Source of the DNA: Paracoccus thiocyanatus
Lineage (GTDB): Bacteria; Pseudomonadota; Alphaproteobacteria; Rhodobacterales; Rhodobacteraceae
Reading direction: 5' to 3'
DNA length: 64,000 bases
NCBI RefSeq assembly: GCF_900156255.1
Contig: NZ_FTMK01000001.1
Span: forward strand, 124,001-188,000
Positions 51,982 to 62,808 of this stretch are shown in pieces. Position 1 is the first letter of the stretch, and the number at the start of each line of letters is the position of its first letter. The position numbers and the translations under genes are program-made. A model generated the notes under the pieces. That model was not told the DNA's origin, did no database searches, and was given only the letters and a program-made list of their open reading frames with translations.

Positions 51982-53045
51982 GCAAGCGCGAGAGACAGGC
52001 CATCGGCCAGCAGATCCTCGCCGCCTTTCGTGCCGCCGGAGCGCGGGAGGTCGCGCCCGACATCCTGCTGGAGGCCGAGACGCTCCTGGACCTTTACGGC
52101 GAGGATATCCGCGCCCGCGCCTATGTGACCCAGGACCCGATCCGCGGCGAGATGATGCTGCGCCCCGACTTCACCGTGCCCGTTGTGCAGATGCATATGG
52201 AAAACGGCGCCGAACCGGCGCGCTATTGCTACCTGGGCGAGGTGTTTCGCAAGCAGGACCATGGCGAGACCCGGCCTCAGCATCCGCGCGACAACGAATA
52301 CCTGCAAGCCGGGTTCGAGCTTTTCGCCCGCGACCCCGAAGCCGATGCCGAGGTTTTTGCGCTTTTCCACGACATCCTGGCGCCCCTGCGGCTGCAAGCC
52401 AGCATGGGCGACATGGACCTGCTGATGGATGCGGTGCGCGCCCTGCCGCTGTCGGGCGCCCGCCGCGCCGCGCTTTTGCATCACATCTGGCGGCCGCGCC
52501 GCTTTGCCAAGGCGCTGGCGCGCTTTGCCGCCCCGGCCGAGGCCCGCAGTTTCCCGGAAAGCGCCGCGCCCTGGACCGGGCTGCGTTCACCGGCCGAGAT
52601 GCAGGCCCGCATCGACCGCCTGCGCGCCGACGCCGCCGAGCCGCCGCTGCCGCCGCAATGGGTCGAGCGGCTGGAGCGGCTCTTCGCCATCCAGGCCCCG
52701 GCACCCCAGGCGCTGCGGCAATTGCGCGACCTGGCGGCCCAGATCCCCGACATCGCCGAGGCGGTGGACCGGCTGGAACGCAACCTGGCGGCGCTGTCGG
52801 CGCGCGGGATCGACGTCGGCGCCATCCATTTCGACGCCAGCCACGGCCGGCACACCATGGAATATTACGACGGCATGACCTTCAGCTTTGCCGCGGCAGG
52901 GCGGGCGGACTGGCCGCCGGTCGCCTCGGGCGGGCGCTACGACGCGCTGGCCGCGGTGCTGGGCCAGGCGCAGGGCCGCTCGATCCCGGCGGTGGGCGGC
53001 ATCATCCGCCCCGGTCTGGTCCATGAACTGGGGGGGCTGGCATGA
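51978..53045 (+). CDS. hisZ: ATP phosphoribosyltransferase regulatory subunit
   Basis: HisZ is a catalytically dead HisRS paralogue that forms a hetero-octamer with short HisG and confers histidine feedback. The 355-residue protein keeps motif 2-like [20 protein letters not shown] near residue 77 and [16 protein letters not shown], but lacks the anticodon domain. The stop overlaps hisG (ATGA), as expected for a fixed-ratio complex. ATG 51978 overlaps the hisS stop, and the open frame further upstream is only hisS in another frame. Confidence 0.95.
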   Translation: MSKRERQAIGQQILAAFRAAGAREVAPDILLEAETLLDLYGEDIRARAYVTQDPIRGEMMLRPDFTVPVVQMHMENGAEPARYCYLGEVFRKQDHGETRPQHPRDNEYLQAGFELFARDPEADAEVFALFHDILAPLRLQASMGDMDLLMDAVRALPLSGARRAALLHHIWRPRRFAKALARFAAPAEARSFPESAAPWTGLRSPAEMQARIDRLRADAAEPPLPPQWVERLERLFAIQAPAPQALRQLRDLAAQIPDIAEAVDRLERNLAALSARGIDVGAIHFDASHGRHTMEYYDGMTFSFAAAGRADWPPVASGGRYDALAAVLGQAQGRSIPAVGGIIRPGLVHELGGLA

Positions 53046-53719
53046 TCCGGCTGGGCATTCCGTCCAAGGGGCGGCTGATGGAGCAGACCTTCGACTGGTT
53101 CGCCGCCCGCGGCGTGACCCTGTCGCGCGCCGGCTCGGACCGCGAATATGCCGGCCGGGTCGAGGGGGCGGACAATGTGGCGCTGGTGCTCTTGTCGGCG
53201 GGCGAGATCCCGCGCGAACTCATGGCCGGGCGCATCCACCTGGGCGTGACCGGCACCGACCTGATCCGCGAAAAGCTGGCGGGCTGGCGCAGCCATGTCG
53301 AGGAACTGGCGCCGATGGGCTTTGGCCATGCCGACCTGATCCTGGCCGTGCCCGCCTGCTGGAGCGATTGCGAGACCTTGGACGATTTCGCCACCATCGC
53401 CCGCGATTTCCGCGCCCAGCACGGCTTCCGCCTGCGCATCGCCACCAAATATCACCGGCTGGTGCGCGCCTGGCTTTCGGACCACGAGGTCGCGGATTAT
53501 CAGCTGGTGGACAGCCAGGGCGCGACCGAAGGGACGGTCGCGAACCTGACCGCCGAGGCCATCGCCGACATCACCTCGTCGGGCGAGACGCTGCGCGCCA
53601 ATCACCTGAAGATCATCGGCGAGGAACCGATCCTGCGCTCGCAGGCGACGCTGTTGCGCTCGCTCGCGGCGGGGGACGAGGCCGAACTGCGCGATTTCGC
53701 TGCGCGGCTTGGGCTTTAG
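53042..53719 (+). CDS. hisG: ATP phosphoribosyltransferase, short form
   Basis: HisG condenses ATP and PRPP in the first step of histidine synthesis. At 225 residues it is the short form, which needs HisZ, encoded immediately upstream. Motifs are [19 protein letters not shown], the GRIHLGVTGTDLIREK strand-turn near residue 60, and the PRPP loop DSQGATEGTVANL near 160, close to the canonical E-x-T-G-x-T. It overlaps hisZ by 4 bases. No other his gene is in the window. Confidence 0.96.
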   Translation: MIRLGIPSKGRLMEQTFDWFAARGVTLSRAGSDREYAGRVEGADNVALVLLSAGEIPRELMAGRIHLGVTGTDLIREKLAGWRSHVEELAPMGFGHADLILAVPACWSDCETLDDFATIARDFRAQHGFRLRIATKYHRLVRAWLSDHEVADYQLVDSQGATEGTVANLTAEAIADITSSGETLRANHLKIIGEEPILRSQATLLRSLAAGDEAELRDFAARLGL

Positions 53720-53769
53720 AAACCTGCGGCGGGGCCGCGGCGTTGGTGTCCCGCACCGCCAAGGAAGAA

Positions 53770-54144
53770 ATGACCATGCGCCTGGCCGCCCTGATGCTGA
53801 TCCTGTCCGCAAGCCCGGCGCTCGCCTCGTCCGAAACGGCGTGGCAGCAGTTCCGCCAGGATGTCGAGACCGCCTGCACCGCGCTGGCGCCCACCGAGGG
53901 CCAGACCGCCATCGAGGTCAATCCCTTCGGCTCGGAAAGCTATGGCGCGGCGCTCTTGATCACCACGCTGGCCGATGGCGCGGCGGACCGCTATGTCTGC
54001 ATCTATGACAAGCAGGCGGGAACCGCCGAACTGACCGCGCCCTTCACGCCGCCGCAGGATGTGGTCCAGCCCATGGCCGCCCCGGCGGGCAATGTCGCGC
54101 CGATCGAGGACACCAGGACGGACGCGCATCTCGTCAAGCCGTGA
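53770..54144 (+). CDS. Small secreted protein of unknown function
   Basis: A 124-residue protein with signal peptide RLAALMLILSASPALASS. The mature part (about 103 residues) has two cysteines, ETACTAL and RYVCIYD, that could form a disulfide, and a Pro/Ala-rich tail. I recognise no family with certainty. AAGGAAG precedes ATG 53770; ATG 53776 is possible. It lies 50 bp after hisG on the same strand, perhaps on the same transcript, and converges on ftsY. Confidence 0.75.
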   Translation: MTMRLAALMLILSASPALASSETAWQQFRQDVETACTALAPTEGQTAIEVNPFGSESYGAALLITTLADGAADRYVCIYDKQAGTAELTAPFTPPQDVVQPMAAPAGNVAPIEDTRTDAHLVKP

Positions 54145-54169
54145 CGCCTGCGCCGGTTGCGCGGCCGCA

Positions 54170-54185
54170 GGGTATTTGGAAAACG
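54170..54185 (-). repeat. Dispersed 16-bp element, copy 3 (downstream of ftsY)
   Basis: On the minus strand CGTTTTCCAAATACCC, two bases from the consensus, 15 bp after the ftsY stop and 26 bp after the convergent secreted-protein stop. Confidence 0.5.
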
Positions 54186-54199
54186 GAAAGCGGCGAGGG

Positions 54200-55312
54200 T
54201 CAGTCCCCAAGCCCGACCAGCGCGCGGGCAAACTCGCGGGCGTCGAATGCGTCCAGATCGTCGATCTGTTCCCCCACGCCGATGGCATGGATCGGCAGGC
54301 CGAAGCGGTCGGCCAAGGCCACCAGCACGCCGCCGCGCGCGGTGCCGTCCAGCTTGGTCATGACCAGGCCCGAGACATCGGCCAGTTTCTGGAATGTCTC
54401 AACCTGGCTCAGGGCGTTCTGGCCGGTGGTGGCGTCCAGCACCAGCAGGGTATTGTGCGGCGCGTCGGGATCCTTCTTGCGGATGACGCGGACGATCTTG
54501 GCCAGTTCCTCCATCAGGTCCTGGCGGTTCTGCAAGCGGCCGGCGGTGTCGATCATCAGCAGGTCGGCGCCCTCGGCCTCGGCCCGCACCATGGCGTCGA
54601 AGGCCAGGCTTGCCGGGTCCGAACCCTCGGGCGCGGTCATCACCGGCACGCCGGCGCGCTGGCCCCAGACCTGCAACTGTTCGACGGCGGCGGCGCGGAA
54701 GGTGTCGCCCGCCGCGATCACCACCTGCTTGCCGGCCGCCTTGAACTGGCTGGCGAGCTTGCCGATGGTCGTGGTCTTTCCCGAGCCGTTGACCCCCACC
54801 ACCAGCACCACCTGCGGCCGCTTGGGATAAAGCGGCAAGGGCTTGGCGACCGGGGTCATGATGCGGGCGATTTCCTGGGCCAGCAACTCCTTCAGCTCGG
54901 TGGCGGAAATGCGGCGCCCCATGCGGCCTTCGGCGATATTGGCGGTGACGCGCAGCGCGGTCTCGACGCCCATATCGGCCTGGATCAGCATCTCTTCCAG
55001 ATCCTCAAGCATCGCGTCGTCCAGTTCGCGGCGCGGCTCGGCCGGGGCGGGCGCGCGGCCCAGGATCCGGCCCAGCATCCCCGGACGCGCGTCGGGCGAT
55101 GCGGCTGGATTGGCGGTGGGTTGGGGCTCCGCCACCGGGGCAGGCATGGGCTGCGCCGCCGGGGCTGGCGCCGGCGCCAGCCCGGCGGGCCGTTCGGGTG
55201 CCGATGCCGGCTCTTCCTCGACCGCGGCGTCCGCGACGATCTCGTCCAGCCCCGCGCCGATCTTCGACGAGGACCGCGTCAGCCGGTCGCGCAGCTTCGA
55301 GAAAAACGACAT
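54200..55312 (-). CDS. ftsY: Signal recognition particle receptor FtsY
   Basis: FtsY is the membrane-associated GTPase that docks SRP-bound ribosomes for cotranslational insertion. The 370-residue protein has a short acidic, Pro/Ala-rich A domain (about 1-75), the N domain (ELDDAMLEDLEEMLIQADMG), and the G domain with P-loop GVNGSGKTTTIGKLA near residue 178, AGDTFRAAAVEQLQVWG, DTAGRLQN near 254, and TKLDGTARGG near 310. Length is normal for alphaproteobacteria. A 16-bp repeat lies after its stop. Confidence 0.97.
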   Translation of the reverse strand: MSFFSKLRDRLTRSSSKIGAGLDEIVADAAVEEEPASAPERPAGLAPAPAPAAQPMPAPVAEPQPTANPAASPDARPGMLGRILGRAPAPAEPRRELDDAMLEDLEEMLIQADMGVETALRVTANIAEGRMGRRISATELKELLAQEIARIMTPVAKPLPLYPKRPQVVLVVGVNGSGKTTTIGKLASQFKAAGKQVVIAAGDTFRAAAVEQLQVWGQRAGVPVMTAPEGSDPASLAFDAMVRAEAEGADLLMIDTAGRLQNRQDLMEELAKIVRVIRKKDPDAPHNTLLVLDATTGQNALSQVETFQKLADVSGLVMTKLDGTARGGVLVALADRFGLPIHAIGVGEQIDDLDAFDAREFARALVGLGD

Positions 55313-55396
55313 GCACCCATCCTTCTGTCTGTCCTGCGAAACCTAGGCAATCTCGGTCGAAAGGAAAAGGGCGCCCCGAACCGGACGCCCCTTCAC

Positions 55397-55435
55397 CGTT
55401 TGAAAAATACTCCGGGGTGTGGGGCAGCGCCCCAC
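55397..55435 (+). repeat. Dispersed element, copy 4, with GTGGGGC-AGC-GCCCCAC hairpin
   Basis: CGTTTGAAAAATACTC (55397-55412), two bases from consensus, followed by CGGGGTGT and the perfect hairpin GTGGGGC-agc-GCCCCAC (55419-55435). It sits between the aldolase stop (55441) and the ftsY start, on the 3' side of the aldolase gene. Confidence 0.6.
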
Positions 55436-55440
55436 GGCAA

Positions 55441-56370
55441 TCAGGCCTTGCCCAGATAGATGTCCACCAGCTTGCCCAGCATCTCCAGCGCATCCTCGCG
55501 CGAGCGCTGGAAGCTGTTGCGCCCGATGATCGAGCCGTTGCCGCCGCCGTCGCGGATGGCGCGGGCATCGTCGAAGACCGCATCGGCGCCCTTGGCCGCC
55601 CCGCCCGAGAACACCACGATGCGGCGCCCGTCAAAGGCCGACTGCATGCAATGCGCCACGCGCTTGGCCTGGGTCGAGATGTCGATACCCTTGGCCTCGT
55701 AGACCTTTTTCGCCTCGGGCAGTTCCAGGTGGCCGGTCGACAGCTTGATCTTGATGACATGCGCGCCGATCAGCGCCGCCATCTGCGCGGCATAGGCGGC
55801 GATGTCGATGGCCGTCTCGCCGTCCTTGCTGATCGCCTCGCCGCGCGGATAGGACCAGACCACGGTCGCCACGCCCTTGGCGGCGGCTTCGCGGCGCATC
55901 TCGACGATCTCCTCGATCATGTCCAGCGCCATGTCCGAACCCGGATAGATGGTAAAGCCGATGGCCGCGCAGCCCAGCCGCAGCGCGTCGTCGACCGAAG
56001 CCGTGATCGCCTGGTTCTTGCCGGCAGTGTCCGACATCAGCGAATTGGCCGAGTTCACCTTCAGGATCGTCGGGATCTGGCCGGCGAAGGTGTCGGCGCC
56101 CGCCTCGATCATGCCCAAGGGGGCGGCATAGGCGTTCAATCCGGCGTCGATGGCCAGTTGATAGTGGTAATGCGGGTCATAGCCGGCCGGGTTCGGCGCA
56201 AAGCTGCGCGCCGGCCCATGCTCGAAACCCTGGTCCACGGGCAGGATGATCATCTTGCCGGTGCCGGCCAGCCTGCCGGTCATCAGCATGCGGGCCAGCT
56301 GTGCCTTCACACCCGGCGCTTCGCCCTCGTAATTGGCGAGGATCTTGCGGACGGTATCGGTCATCTGCAT
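55441..56370 (-). CDS. Class I fructose-bisphosphate aldolase, DhnA/archaeal type
   Basis: A 309-residue Schiff-base aldolase of the DhnA/FbaB group, splitting or forming fructose 1,6-bisphosphate. Motifs are MIILPVDQGFEHGPARSF near residue 37, YAAPLGMIEAGADTF, the presumed Schiff-base lysine region AHVIKIKLSTGHLEL near 210, and the phosphate loop RIVVFSGGAAKGAD near 255. ATG 56370 has GGAG six bases upstream; M37 of the longer frame (56382) is less good. A terminator separates it from pgk upstream. It is unlike the zinc-dependent class II enzyme common in this order. Confidence 0.92.
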   Translation of the reverse strand: MQMTDTVRKILANYEGEAPGVKAQLARMLMTGRLAGTGKMIILPVDQGFEHGPARSFAPNPAGYDPHYHYQLAIDAGLNAYAAPLGMIEAGADTFAGQIPTILKVNSANSLMSDTAGKNQAITASVDDALRLGCAAIGFTIYPGSDMALDMIEEIVEMRREAAAKGVATVVWSYPRGEAISKDGETAIDIAAYAAQMAALIGAHVIKIKLSTGHLELPEAKKVYEAKGIDISTQAKRVAHCMQSAFDGRRIVVFSGGAAKGADAVFDDARAIRDGGGNGSIIGRNSFQRSREDALEMLGKLVDIYLGKA

Positions 56371-56491
56371 CGGGAACTCCATGTCTGAATGCCGGCTGCT
56401 TAGCAGACCCGCCGCCAAGGGCAATTGGGGTTGCGCTAACGGCCGGGCCGGCGCAGCCGGCCGTGGCGCGCCCGCGGCCGGCCCGGCCATG

Positions 56492-56515
56492 AAAAAAGGG
56501 GCCCGAAGGCCCCTT
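56492..56515 (-). terminator. Intrinsic terminator of pgk
   Basis: On the minus strand AAGGGGCC-ttcg-GGCCCCTT with a stable UUCG loop, then a run of T (56497-56492). It starts 24 bp after the pgk stop and stops read-through into the aldolase gene. Confidence 0.93.
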
Positions 56516-56538
56516 ATGCGCTTCCGGTTCCCGCCGGT

Positions 56539-57735
56539 TCAGCGTTTCTGCAAGGCCGCCACGCCGGGCAGTTCCTTGCCTTCCATCCATTCCAGGAAGG
56601 CGCCGCCGGCGGTCGAGATAAAGGTGAAATCGCCCGAGACGCCCGCCTTGTTCAGCGCCGCCACCGTGTCGCCGCCGCCCGCGACCGAGATCAGCTTGCC
56701 GTCGCGCGTCAGCCGCGCCGCCTCTTGCGCGGCCGCATTGGTCGCGGCGTCGAAGGGCGGGATTTCAAAGGCGCCGAGCGGGCCGTTCCAGATCAGCGTC
56801 CGGCTGGCCTCGAACACCTCGGTGATCTTCGCCACCGTCGCCGGGCCGGCGTCGAGGATCATCGCATCGGCCGGGCAGGCATCCGCCGCCACCGTCTCGT
56901 TCTCGGCGCCGGTCTTGAATTCGCGCGCGGCCACCACGTCCACCGGCAGGTGGATGGTGCAGCCGGTCTTTTCCGCCTTGGCCAGCACCTCGCGCGCCGT
57001 CTCGGCCATGTCGCGCTCGGCCAGGGACTTGCCGACCTCGATCCCTTGGGCGACCAGGAAGGTGTTGGCCATGCCGCCGCCGATCACCAGGTGGTCCACC
57101 TTTTCGATCAGGTTGCCCAGCAGGTCCAGCTTGGTCGAGACCTTGGCGCCGCCGACCACCGCCACCACCGGGCGCTGCGGATTGCCCAGCGCGGCGTCCA
57201 GCGCCTTCAGTTCCGCCTCCATCAGCCGGCCGGCGGCGGCGGGCAGCAGCCGCGCGATGCCCTCTGTCGAGGCATGGGCGCGATGGGCCGCGGAAAACGC
57301 GTCGTTCACATAAGCCTGGCCCAGGGCCGCAAGCGAGGCGGCAAAGGTCGGGTCGTTGCTTTCCTCGCCCGGATAGAAGCGGGTGTTTTCCAAAAGCAGC
57401 ACATCGCCCGGCTTCAGATCGGCGACGGCGCGCTTGGCCGGTCCGCCAATCGCCTCGTCCGCGAATTTCACCTCTTGGCCCAGCGCCTGCTCCAGCGCCG
57501 GCACGACCACCTTCAGGCTCATGCTGTCCACGCGCTTGCCCTTGGGGCGGTCGAAATGCGCCAGCAGCACCGGAATGCCGCCCCGGCTTTGGATGTCCTT
57601 GACGGTCGGCACGATCTTTTCGATCCGCGTGGCATCGCTGACCTGGCCGTTTTCGACCGGCACGTTCACGTCCACCCGGACGAGTGCCACCTTGCCGTCC
57701 AGATCGAGGTCGTCGATCGTGTTGAAATCCGCCAT
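56539..57735 (-). CDS. pgk: Phosphoglycerate kinase
   Basis: PGK transfers phosphate between 1,3-bisphosphoglycerate and ADP. The 398-residue protein has [20 protein letters not shown] at the start, the substrate arginines in [12 protein letters not shown] near 60 and [16 protein letters not shown] near 112, [28 protein letters not shown] near 195, and the nucleotide loop [15 protein letters not shown] near 365. ATG 57735 is chosen because AAAGGGAC stands eight bases before it; 57741 and 57765 are alternatives. It has its own terminator. Confidence 0.97.
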   Translation of the reverse strand: MADFNTIDDLDLDGKVALVRVDVNVPVENGQVSDATRIEKIVPTVKDIQSRGGIPVLLAHFDRPKGKRVDSMSLKVVVPALEQALGQEVKFADEAIGGPAKRAVADLKPGDVLLLENTRFYPGEESNDPTFAASLAALGQAYVNDAFSAAHRAHASTEGIARLLPAAAGRLMEAELKALDAALGNPQRPVVAVVGGAKVSTKLDLLGNLIEKVDHLVIGGGMANTFLVAQGIEVGKSLAERDMAETAREVLAKAEKTGCTIHLPVDVVAAREFKTGAENETVAADACPADAMILDAGPATVAKITEVFEASRTLIWNGPLGAFEIPPFDAATNAAAQEAARLTRDGKLISVAGGGDTVAALNKAGVSGDFTFISTAGGAFLEWMEGKELPGVAALQKR

Positions 57736-57914
57736 GCTCATGTCCCTTTCCTGTTGGGCTGACACGTCCCCCGCGGGGGTTGTCCCGCATCATGACATTT
57801 TCGTCAACCGGCGGCGGAATCCCGGCCTGCGGCGAAACGCGCGGCAAAGGCGGGCGTTGTCTGGACGGGCCGAAATGCTTATGCCTTTGCCCAAGCCATC
57901 AGAAGGAGACCCCC

Positions 57915-58413
57915 ATGGCCGAGATCAAGGATCCCGAGAACACGGTCATCATCGCGCTGAAGGACGGCCCGGTGGTGATCGAACTGCTGCCCGACGTGGC
58001 GCCGAAACATGCCGAGCGCATGAAGGAACTGGCCCGTGCCGGGAAATACGACAACGTGGCCTTCCACCGGGTGATCGAGGGTTTCATGGCCCAGACCGGC
58101 GATGTGGAACACGCGAATATGGAAAACAACTACAATCCGGGGCGCGCCGGCACCGGCGGCTCGGACCTGCCGGATCTGCCGGCCGAGTTCTCGCGCCTGC
58201 CGCATGACCGCGGCACGCTGGGGGCGGCGCGGTCGATGAACCCGAACTCGGCCAACAGCCAGTTCTTCATCAACTTCAAGGACAACCATTTCCTGAACGG
58301 CCAATACACCGTCTACGGCCGGGTGATCGAGGGCATGGAGCATGTCGACAAGATCGCCCGCGGCGAGCCGCCGGCCAATCCCGATCGCATGCTTTCGGTG
58401 AAGGTGGCGGCCG

Positions 58414-58424
<11 letters not shown>
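57915..58424 (+). CDS. ppiB: Cyclophilin-type peptidyl-prolyl isomerase, cytosolic
   Basis: A 169-residue PPIase that speeds cis-trans proline isomerisation. Active-site blocks are VAFHRVIEGFMAQTGD near residue 54, SMNPNSANSQFFINFKDN near 111, and FLNGQYTVYGRVIEGMEHVD. There is no signal peptide. ATG 57915 has AGAAGGAG upstream. Its last 11 bases overlap the start of a second cyclophilin that is secreted. Confidence 0.94.
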
Positions 58425-59524
<1,100 letters not shown>

Positions 59525-59545
59525 GCGCGACAGGCGGCGGGACGG

Positions 59546-60124
59546 ATGATTTCAGCGCCTGGCATTTTCAAACGCCGATCCACGCCCTATTGGGCGGCCT
59601 TCCTGGTCATCCTTGCCGCCGCGGCCTGGCTGCTGTGGCTCGGGCGCGCGCCGATCTGCACCTGCGGCTATGTCAAGCTGTGGCATGGCCAGACGATGAG
59701 TTCCGAAAACTCGCAGCATCTGGCGGACTGGTATACGCCGTCGCATGTCATCCACGGCTTGCTGTTTTACGGCGCGCTGTGGCTGATGGCGCGGCGCCTG
59801 CCGTTCGGCTGGCGGCTGGCGATCGCGACGCTGGTCGAATCCGCCTGGGAGATCGTCGAAAATTCCGACGCGATCATCGAACGCTATCGCGCCGTGACCA
59901 TCTCGCTGGACTATCATGGCGACAGCGTGGTGAATTCGGTGGCCGACATCCTGGCGATGGTGCTGGGCTTTGCGCTGGCGGCGCGGCTGCCGGTCTGGGC
60001 CTCGGTCGCGCTGGCCATCGGTTTCGAGGCTTTGACGACCTGGCTGATCCGCGACGGGCTGGCGCTGAACGTGCTGATGCTGGCCTGGCCGATGCAGGCC
60101 GTGAAAGCGTGGCAAGGCGGGTAA
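59546..60124 (+). CDS. DUF2585 family membrane protein
   Basis: A 192-residue inner-membrane protein with about five helices. Distinctive blocks are GRAPICTCGYVKLWHGQ near residue 33, SSENSQHLADWYTPSHVIHG near 52 and ESAWEIVENSDAIIERYR near 98, which mark DUF2585 (UPF0314). Conserved Cys, His and Glu suggest a metal site. Function unknown. It starts 21 bp after yaiI. Confidence 0.9.
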   Translation: MISAPGIFKRRSTPYWAAFLVILAAAAWLLWLGRAPICTCGYVKLWHGQTMSSENSQHLADWYTPSHVIHGLLFYGALWLMARRLPFGWRLAIATLVESAWEIVENSDAIIERYRAVTISLDYHGDSVVNSVADILAMVLGFALAARLPVWASVALAIGFEALTTWLIRDGLALNVLMLAWPMQAVKAWQGG

Positions 60125-60183
60125 GCGGCCGGGCCGTTCCCGGCCGACAAGGCGGCGTGGTCGCCTGGGCGCGCCGCGGCTGT

Positions 60184-60199
60184 GAGTATTTGGGAAACG
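60184..60199 (-). repeat. Dispersed 16-bp element, copy 5 (between DUF2585 and tyrS stops)
   Basis: Plus-strand GAGTATTTGGGAAACG, on the minus strand the exact consensus CGTTTCCCAAATACTC. It lies 59 bp after the DUF2585 stop and 68 bp beyond the tyrS stop, which faces it. Confidence 0.65.
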
Positions 60200-60267
60200 A
60201 TGAAAGCCGGGCAGGCGGACCCGTGGCGGGACAGCGGCGGGAAAAGACGCCGTGCCCCGCCGGGCGC

Positions 60268-61506
60268 TTAGCCCAGCCGCAGCATCCGGTGCTTCTTCTT
60301 CCCGACCGAGACCTTCAGCCCGTCCCCGATCAGCGCCGCGTCCACGGCAAGCTGCGGGTCGCTGACGGCTTGGTTGTTCAGCCGCAGCCCGCCTTCGGCG
60401 ATCAGCCGCTTGGCCTCTTTCCCCGAGGCGGTGATGCCGGTCTGGGCCAGCAATTGCACGACCGAGACGGGCAGGGCGCCGGCACCGATGGTCACCACCT
60501 CCAGGTCGCCGCCGGCGCCGCCCTGCTCGAAGACCTCGCGCGCGGTGGCCTCGGCGCTGCTGGCGGCCTCGGCGCCGTGCAACAGCGTCGTGACCTCATT
60601 GGCCAGGATGATCTTGGCCGCGTTGATCTCGGATCCCGAAAGCGCGCCCAGGCGGTCGCATTCCGCGACCGGCAGTTCGGTGTAAAGCTTGAGGAACCGG
60701 CCCACATCCGCGTCGGTGCTGTTGCGCCAGAACTGCCAGAATTCATAGGGCGACAGCATCGCCCCGTTCAGCCAGACCGCGCCGCCCGCGGACTTGCCCA
60801 TCTTGCGCCCGTCCGAGGTGGTCAGCAAGGGCGAGGTCAGTCCCCAGATTTCCGCATCCAGCACCCGGCGGGTCAGGTCGATGCCGTTGACGATATTGCC
60901 CCATTGGTCCGAGCCGCCCATCTGCAACCGGCAGCCATAGCGCCGGTGCAGTTCCAGGAAGTCATAGGCTTGCAGGATCATGTAGTTGAATTCAAGGAAG
61001 GACAGCGATTGTTCGCGGTCCAGCCGCGACTTGACCGATTCAAAGCTCAGCATCCGGTTCACGCTGAAATGCCGGCCGATGTCGCGCAGGAAGTCCAGGT
61101 AGTTCAGCCCGTCCAGCCATTCGGCATTGTTGAGCATCAGCGCCCCGCCGCCGGCGTAATCCAGGTAGCGGGCAAAGACCTGCTGCATGCCGTCGATATT
61201 CGCTTGGATGGCGTCGGGGGTCAGCAGCGGGCGTTCCTCGGACCGGAAGCTGGGATCGCCGACCTTGGTGGTGCCGCCGCCCATCAGGGTGATCGGGCGG
61301 TTCCCGGTCTTCTGGAACCAGCGCAGCATCATGATGTTCAGCAGGTGCCCGACATGCAGGCTGGCCGCCGTGGCGTCATAGCCGATGTAAGCCGTCACCG
61401 GACCCTGGATCAGGGCCTCGTCCAGCGCCTGCATGTCGGTGCAGTCCGCCAGATAGCCACGCTCGATCATCACGTTCAGAAAATCGGATTTGGCACGGTA
61501 GGTCAT
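60268..61506 (-). CDS. tyrS: Tyrosine-tRNA ligase
   Basis: TyrRS charges tRNA-Tyr. The 412-residue class I enzyme has the HIGH-type motif [15 protein letters not shown] near residue 55, the tyrosine pocket [28 protein letters not shown] near 198, the KMSKS-type KMGKSAGG near 238, and a C-terminal S4 RNA-binding domain ([18 protein letters not shown]). ATG 61506 starts [13 protein letters not shown], the usual N-terminus. It is divergent from anmK. Confidence 0.97.
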   Translation of the reverse strand: MTYRAKSDFLNVMIERGYLADCTDMQALDEALIQGPVTAYIGYDATAASLHVGHLLNIMMLRWFQKTGNRPITLMGGGTTKVGDPSFRSEERPLLTPDAIQANIDGMQQVFARYLDYAGGGALMLNNAEWLDGLNYLDFLRDIGRHFSVNRMLSFESVKSRLDREQSLSFLEFNYMILQAYDFLELHRRYGCRLQMGGSDQWGNIVNGIDLTRRVLDAEIWGLTSPLLTTSDGRKMGKSAGGAVWLNGAMLSPYEFWQFWRNSTDADVGRFLKLYTELPVAECDRLGALSGSEINAAKIILANEVTTLLHGAEAASSAEATAREVFEQGGAGGDLEVVTIGAGALPVSVVQLLAQTGITASGKEAKRLIAEGGLRLNNQAVSDPQLAVDAALIGDGLKVSVGKKKHRMLRLG

Positions 61507-61564
61507 GGGCTTTTCCTTTCGACTGGCGCGGATATACCGGGGGAAAGGCCGAAGGGAAAGCAGG

Positions 61565-62665
61565 ATGATCCATGCGCTGGGGATGATGTCGGGCACCTCG
61601 CTGGACGGGGTGGACGCGGCGATGATCAGGACCGACGGGCGGCGGATCGCCGGTTTCGGCCGCAGCGCCTATCGCGCCTATGGCGGCAATGAATCGGGCC
61701 TGCTGCACGCGGCGCTGGGGCAATGGCCGGGCGGGCCGGACGTGGCCGAGGCGGCGGCGCTTTCCGTGGCCGCCCATGCCGCGCTGGCGGAAGGTTTCCC
61801 CGAGGCGGAACTGGTCGGCTATCACGGCCAGACGCTGGCGCATGATCCGGGGGGGCGCGGCACGCATCAGGCGGGCTGCGGCGCGGCGCTGGCGCGGCGG
61901 CTGGGCCGGCCGGTGGTCTGGGATTTCCGCAGCGAGGACGTGCGCCAGGGCGGCCAGGGCGCGCCGCTTGCGCCGTTTTTCCATTGGGCCTGCGCGGAAT
62001 GGGCGGTGGGGCGGGGGCTTTTGCCGCGCGCGCCGGCCGCCTTTCTGAACCTGGGCGGGGTGGGGAACCTGACCTGGGTCGATCCCGCCGCCGCCGCGCC
62101 CGAGGCGCCGGGCGCCTGCATCGCCTTTGACACCGGCCCGGCCAATGCGCCGGTGAACGACCTGATGCGCGCCCGGCGCGGGCTGGCGCGGGACGAAGGC
62201 GGGCGGCTGGCGGCGCAAGGCCGCCCGGACGAGGCGGTGATCGCCCGGTTCCTGGGCCACGCGCATTTCGGCCGGCCCTTGCCGAAATCGCTGGACCGGG
62301 ACGCCTTTGCCCAGGCGCTGGAGGTGTCGCATTTGGCCGATGCCGACGCCGCCGCCACGCTGACCCATGCGGCGGCGGCGGCGGTGGCGGCGGGGCTGGC
62401 GCTGCTGCCGCAAGCGCCGGGCCTGCTGCTGGTCTGCGGCGGCGGCCGCCACAACGCGGCGATGATGGCGGCGCTGGCGCAGCGGCTGCCCTGCACCGTG
62501 GCGCCGGTCGAGGCGGCGGGGCTTGATGGCGACATGCTTGAGGCGCAGGCGTTCGGCTGGTTGGCGGTGCGGGTGCTGCGCGGCCTGCCCACATCGGGGC
62601 CGGGCACCACGGGCGCGCCGCGGCCGGTCTGCGGCGGCCGGATCAGCCATCCGCGGCGGCGCTGA
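61565..62665 (+). CDS. anmK: Anhydro-N-acetylmuramic acid kinase
   Basis: AnmK opens and phosphorylates 1,6-anhydroMurNAc to MurNAc-6-phosphate in cell-wall recycling. The 366-residue ASKHA protein has [19 protein letters not shown] near residue 7, [15 protein letters not shown] near 83, [12 protein letters not shown] near 160 and [14 protein letters not shown] near 184. ATG 61565 overlaps an AAAGCAGG ribosome site. It is divergent from tyrS with 58 bp between. MurQ is not nearby. Confidence 0.95.
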   Translation: MIHALGMMSGTSLDGVDAAMIRTDGRRIAGFGRSAYRAYGGNESGLLHAALGQWPGGPDVAEAAALSVAAHAALAEGFPEAELVGYHGQTLAHDPGGRGTHQAGCGAALARRLGRPVVWDFRSEDVRQGGQGAPLAPFFHWACAEWAVGRGLLPRAPAAFLNLGGVGNLTWVDPAAAAPEAPGACIAFDTGPANAPVNDLMRARRGLARDEGGRLAAQGRPDEAVIARFLGHAHFGRPLPKSLDRDAFAQALEVSHLADADAAATLTHAAAAAVAAGLALLPQAPGLLLVCGGGRHNAAMMAALAQRLPCTVAPVEAAGLDGDMLEAQAFGWLAVRVLRGLPTSGPGTTGAPRPVCGGRISHPRRR

Positions 62666-62722
62666 GGCGGGGTGCGCCGCGGGCGGCTTTCCGCCTTGTG
62701 ACTGATTGCGCGGCATTTCATG

Positions 62723-62748
62723 GGAACGAAGCCGCAAAGAGTGGCGTT
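62723..62748 (+). promoter_or_regulatory. EcfG-like general stress promoter before the PRC-barrel gene
   Basis: GGAAC (62723-62727) and CGTT (62745-62748) are 17 bp apart, the consensus of the alphaproteobacterial general stress sigma factor EcfG. It lies 61 bp before the start codon. Whether this organism has EcfG cannot be seen here. Confidence 0.5.
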
Positions 62749-62808
62749 TGACGGTCATGCGACGGCGGCTGCCGTTCGCGATAACGACAACCGGAAAGGA
62801 CATCGTCC

